Shown: positions 12,620 through 15,052 of the stretch, piece after piece | How the letters are laid out: every line of letters starts with the position of its first letter | Numbering within the stretch: position 1 is the first letter of the stretch | Source: JAAYAY01 sp964429355 | Lineage (GTDB): Bacteria > Planctomycetota > Planctomycetia > Pirellulales > Thermoguttaceae | Reading direction: 5' to 3' | DNA length: 15,052 nt | NCBI GenBank assembly: GCA_964429355.1 | Contig: CAYSCH010000235.1 | Coordinates: 1-15,052, forward strand | The notes under the pieces: model-generated | Seen by the model: only the letters and a program-made list of their open reading frames with translations | Databases searched by the model: none | What the model was told of the DNA's origin: nothing | Program-made: the position numbers and the translations under genes

Positions 12620-14884
12620 ATGTTCCACCTGTATTTCTATCCTGTCGCCGAGAGCTACCTGGTGGTGGCGGTGGTGGCCCTTGCGCTGCTGGCGCTCTTG
12701 GCGGTGGGACCGGGCGCGTCGCGGGTGAATCGGCGCCGGCGGCGGATTCTGGCGTCGTTGCGAGCGGCGGCGATCCTGGCGGTGCTGTTTGCCATGTTAC
12801 GGCCGACGATCGTCTACACGACGAAGACGCCGTTGGCCGCCTCGATCGTGCTCCTCCTGGATCTGTCGCGGAGCATGACCGTACCCGATGAGGTGAACGG
12901 GCAGACCCGCTACCAATCGCTGCAAGGAACTCTGGACAGCTCTCGAGGCGCGCTGAAGGAACTCGGCAAGCGTTTTGACGTCAAGGCCTACGGTTTCGAT
13001 CGCAACGTGCGTCCTCTGGAGGTTGTTGACGGCCGGATCACTCTGCCGGCGGCGCCGGAGGGACGCGAAACGGCGATCGGCCAGTCGCTCGACACGGTTC
13101 TCCGCCAGGAGGCCGGCGAGCGGCTCCTGGGAGTTTTTCTGCTGAGCGACGGGGCCCAGCGTGCCTTGCCACCAGCCGACCTGTTGCCCCAGCAGGCGGC
13201 CAATCAGCTGCGGAGTCGTGGAGATTCGCTGTGGACACTGCGATTCGGTCAGTCGAAAGGTCTGGGGCAGGCTCGCGACCTGGCCGTCAATCAATTGATG
13301 GCCAACGACCAGGTGTTCGTGAACAACGAGCTGACCGTAGGGGGCCACTTGCGTGTCGACGGTTTCGCAAACAAGCCCGTTGCGGTGCGGCTGCTGTTCG
13401 AGACGTCGCCCGACAAACTGGAACCGGTGGCCATCGAGGAACTGACGGCCAAGACCGATGGCGAGGAAGTTCCCTTCGAATTCCACTACGCTCCGGCCCA
13501 GCCCGGCGAGCACAAGCTGACGGTCGAGGTCGTGGAGCAGCCGGGCGAACTTGTTACGACGAACAATCGGATCAGCACGTTCGTCAATGTTCTCAAGGGT
13601 GGGCTCCGAGTGTTGTTTCTGGCAGGCTCTCCGCCAAACGGCTACGAGCTGAACTTTCTCGGCCGCGCGCTGGATGCTTCTCCCGATATCCACGTCGACA
13701 CGGTTCCGATCGATCCGCGTCACAAAGCGGAAACGCGTCCGGCCGACTTGGGCGAGCGTCTCAAGCCGGGCCAGTACGAAGTCTACATTCTGGGGGATCT
13801 GGACAGCACGGCTTTCGAGTCGGAGGACATGGAAAACCTGGTCGAGGCAGTTTCTCGCGGCGCGGGTTTGATCATGTTGGGCGGATTCCACAGTTTTGGC
13901 CCGGGCGGCTATGCCGACACGCCCCTGGCGAAGATACTCCCGGTGTCCACGAACCGTCTGGAACGCCAGTCGTTCGACTCGGCACCCCGAAGCGATGTAC
14001 ACATCAACGGCCCTGTGAAAATGCTGCCCGCGAAGGTCAATCAGGGGCACTTCACCATGCTCCTGAGCCGAAATCTGCAGGAGAATCAGCAGCTCTGGGC
14101 CCAGCTTCCGCCGCTGCTGGGAGCGAACAAGTTCAACGACCTCAAGGGACTGGCTTCCGTACTGGCAGAGAGCGAGAAAAAGGAACCGCTGCTGGTTGCC
14201 CAGCCTTTCGATCGGGGACGGGTGATGGCTTTTGCGGGCGACTCGACGTGGCGATGGCAGATGCGCGGTTTCGAGACCGCGCACAAACGATTCTGGCGCC
14301 AGGTTGTGCTGTGGCTGGCTCGCAAGGATCAATCCCTCGAGGGAAACGTTTGGGTCGAGCTTCCCCAACGCCAGTTCCAGCGAGGACGCCGAGTCGAGTT
14401 TACCGTGGGGGTCCTGGCGGCAACCGGCGAGCCGGTCGGTGACGGGCGCGGCGAAGCCGTGATCACGCTCCCCGACGGTTCCCAGGAGAAAGTCGAATTG
14501 AACCAGACCAAGGGAGTGCTTGGGGGCTCGTTTCGCCAGACCGCTCAGGCGGGTGATTACACCCTCGAAGCCACGGTGAGCCAGGCTGGGACGGTGCTGG
14601 GTACTGCACGGGCACGATTCCTCGTGATCGAGCAGGACCTGGAGCTCGACAACGCCTCGGCCGACGCGGGGGTCATGGAGGCGCTGGCCGCGATGACCGG
14701 TGGGAAGTCGCTGGTTTCTGAAGAGCTTTCCGGCGCCTTGGAGCAGCTTGGTTCGCAGGGAGAATCGCTCGTCGAAACGACGGAGGTCAAACAGAACTTG
14801 TGGGATACGTGGCTTCTTTTTCTGACGGTGGTTGGCATCCTGGGTGTAGAATGGTATCTTCGCAAGAGGTGGGGATTGGTTTGA
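12620..14884 (+). CDS. vWA and glutamine-amidotransferase-like membrane protein
   Basis: This is a 754-residue membrane protein from the ATG at 12620, which starts MFHLYFYPV directly before the first membrane helix. Two N-terminal helices (about 10-30 and 43-62) precede a vWA domain with an intact metal motif: DLSRS at 81-85, Thr151 and Asp177 in LSDG. A beta-sandwich (about 230-322) follows. A class-I amidotransferase-like domain spans about 327-570, with VLFLAGSPPNGYELNFLGRA at its start, LGGFHSFGPGGY where the nucleophile elbow would be, and FAGDSTWRW near 538-546. I see no Cys in the elbow, so it is probably not an active amidotransferase. A second beta domain and a C-terminal helix (WLLFLTVVGILGVEWYL) end the protein. 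Such proteins follow MoxR, DUF58 and BatA in many genomes, and this one pairs naturally with the preceding gene. No SD is visible. Molecular function unproven. Confidence 0.92.
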   Translation: MFHLYFYPVAESYLVVAVVALALLALLAVGPGASRVNRRRRRILASLRAAAILAVLFAMLRPTIVYTTKTPLAASIVLLLDLSRSMTVPDEVNGQTRYQSLQGTLDSSRGALKELGKRFDVKAYGFDRNVRPLEVVDGRITLPAAPEGRETAIGQSLDTVLRQEAGERLLGVFLLSDGAQRALPPADLLPQQAANQLRSRGDSLWTLRFGQSKGLGQARDLAVNQLMANDQVFVNNELTVGGHLRVDGFANKPVAVRLLFETSPDKLEPVAIEELTAKTDGEEVPFEFHYAPAQPGEHKLTVEVVEQPGELVTTNNRISTFVNVLKGGLRVLFLAGSPPNGYELNFLGRALDASPDIHVDTVPIDPRHKAETRPADLGERLKPGQYEVYILGDLDSTAFESEDMENLVEAVSRGAGLIMLGGFHSFGPGGYADTPLAKILPVSTNRLERQSFDSAPRSDVHINGPVKMLPAKVNQGHFTMLLSRNLQENQQLWAQLPPLLGANKFNDLKGLASVLAESEKKEPLLVAQPFDRGRVMAFAGDSTWRWQMRGFETAHKRFWRQVVLWLARKDQSLEGNVWVELPQRQFQRGRRVEFTVGVLAATGEPVGDGRGEAVITLPDGSQEKVELNQTKGVLGGSFRQTAQAGDYTLEATVSQAGTVLGTARARFLVIEQDLELDNASADAGVMEALAAMTGGKSLVSEELSGALEQLGSQGESLVETTEVKQNLWDTWLLFLTVVGILGVEWYLRKRWGLV

Positions 14885-14900
14885 CAGGAAGGCCCGAGGA

Positions 14901-15052
14901 ATGAGGGCCGCCCGCTGGACGCGGGTATTGGGGTGGCAGAAAAACTGCATTCTCGGCGCCGCACTTTGCTGGCCTCATGGTTTGGTCACGGCAGACCACC
15001 TTGATTGCTCGAACTCCTTCGATGGGAATAGTCTGCCCCGTCAGCCACGGTC
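14901..15052 (+). CDS. Start of an exported protein, cut by the window edge
   Basis: An ATG at 14901 has AGGAAGG at 14886-14892, 8 nt upstream, and its frame stays open to the window end (50 codons visible). It begins MRAARWTRVLGWQKN, a basic n-region, followed by hydrophobic CILGAALCW and a small-residue region near LVTA. This looks like a signal peptide with cleavage around residue 32. The gene starts only 16 bp after the vWA gene, so it is probably the next operon member. In related clusters a large secreted protein often follows, but too little is visible to name a family. Confidence 0.6.
   Translation, partial: MRAARWTRVLGWQKNCILGAALCWPHGLVTADHLDCSNSFDGNSLPRQPR

Noticed and set aside
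12797..14950. 717-codon minus-strand ORF
   Set aside because: Although long, it is the mirror of the vWA/amidotransferase-like gene. The plus strand has the metal motif, membrane helices and the operon context.
1..15052. CRISPR arrays, insertion sequences, tRNA or rRNA genes, toxin-antitoxin or defence genes
   Set aside because: I looked for spaced direct repeats, terminal inverted repeats with a transposase and cloverleaf-like sequence, and saw none. The window reads as ordinary chromosomal envelope-related genes.

Overview
The window looks like a piece of a planctomycete chromosome (Planctomycetota, Pirellulales-like). This rests on gene content and style, not on a marker gene. It holds a Tat-exported Gfo/Idh/MocA oxidoreductase, a DUF1570-type HEXXH peptidase, a large protein joining squalene-cyclase-type repeats to DUF4159, and a MoxR/DUF58/BatA/vWA operon. 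The DNA is GC-rich, several starts are TTG or GTG, and some genes lack a Shine-Dalgarno. A run of 10 Ns at 7504-7513 shows this is a scaffolded draft.

Layout. Everything left of about 7.83 kb is read on the minus strand. In transcription order it runs: DUF4159/toroid protein (7832-5457), polytopic GT-C glycosyltransferase (5460-4060, joined by an ATGA overlap), secreted HEXXH peptidase (4013-2856) and a candidate terminator (about 2826-2808). Then come the Gfo/Idh/MocA protein (2638-1325) with its own strong SD, a hairpin-rich gap, and a small lipoprotein (954-133). A few codons at the extreme left edge may be the tail of a plus-strand gene.

A 341-bp divergent intergenic region (7833-8173) carries two perfect palindromes and candidate promoters facing both ways. 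To its right, all on the plus strand, lie: MoxR AAA+ ATPase (8174-9199), DUF58 protein (9278-10171), a candidate 44-aa Cys-containing peptide (10224-10358), BatA-like membrane protein with a degenerate vWA domain (10378-12528), vWA plus glutamine-amidotransferase-like membrane protein (12620-14884), and the start of an exported protein cut by the window edge (14901-15052).

How the genes fit together. MoxR ATPases with DUF58 and membrane vWA proteins form a recurring bacterial module, thought to act as a chaperone or assembly system for envelope or periplasmic targets. DUF4159 proteins are commonly found with such modules, so the divergent DUF4159/glycosyltransferase/peptidase operon plausibly belongs to the same envelope programme. 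That link is inferred from position only. None of the families is new. The least explained items are the small ORF inside the operon, the CTGAACCC-type repeats ahead of the two SD-less genes, and the palindromes in the divergent promoter region.
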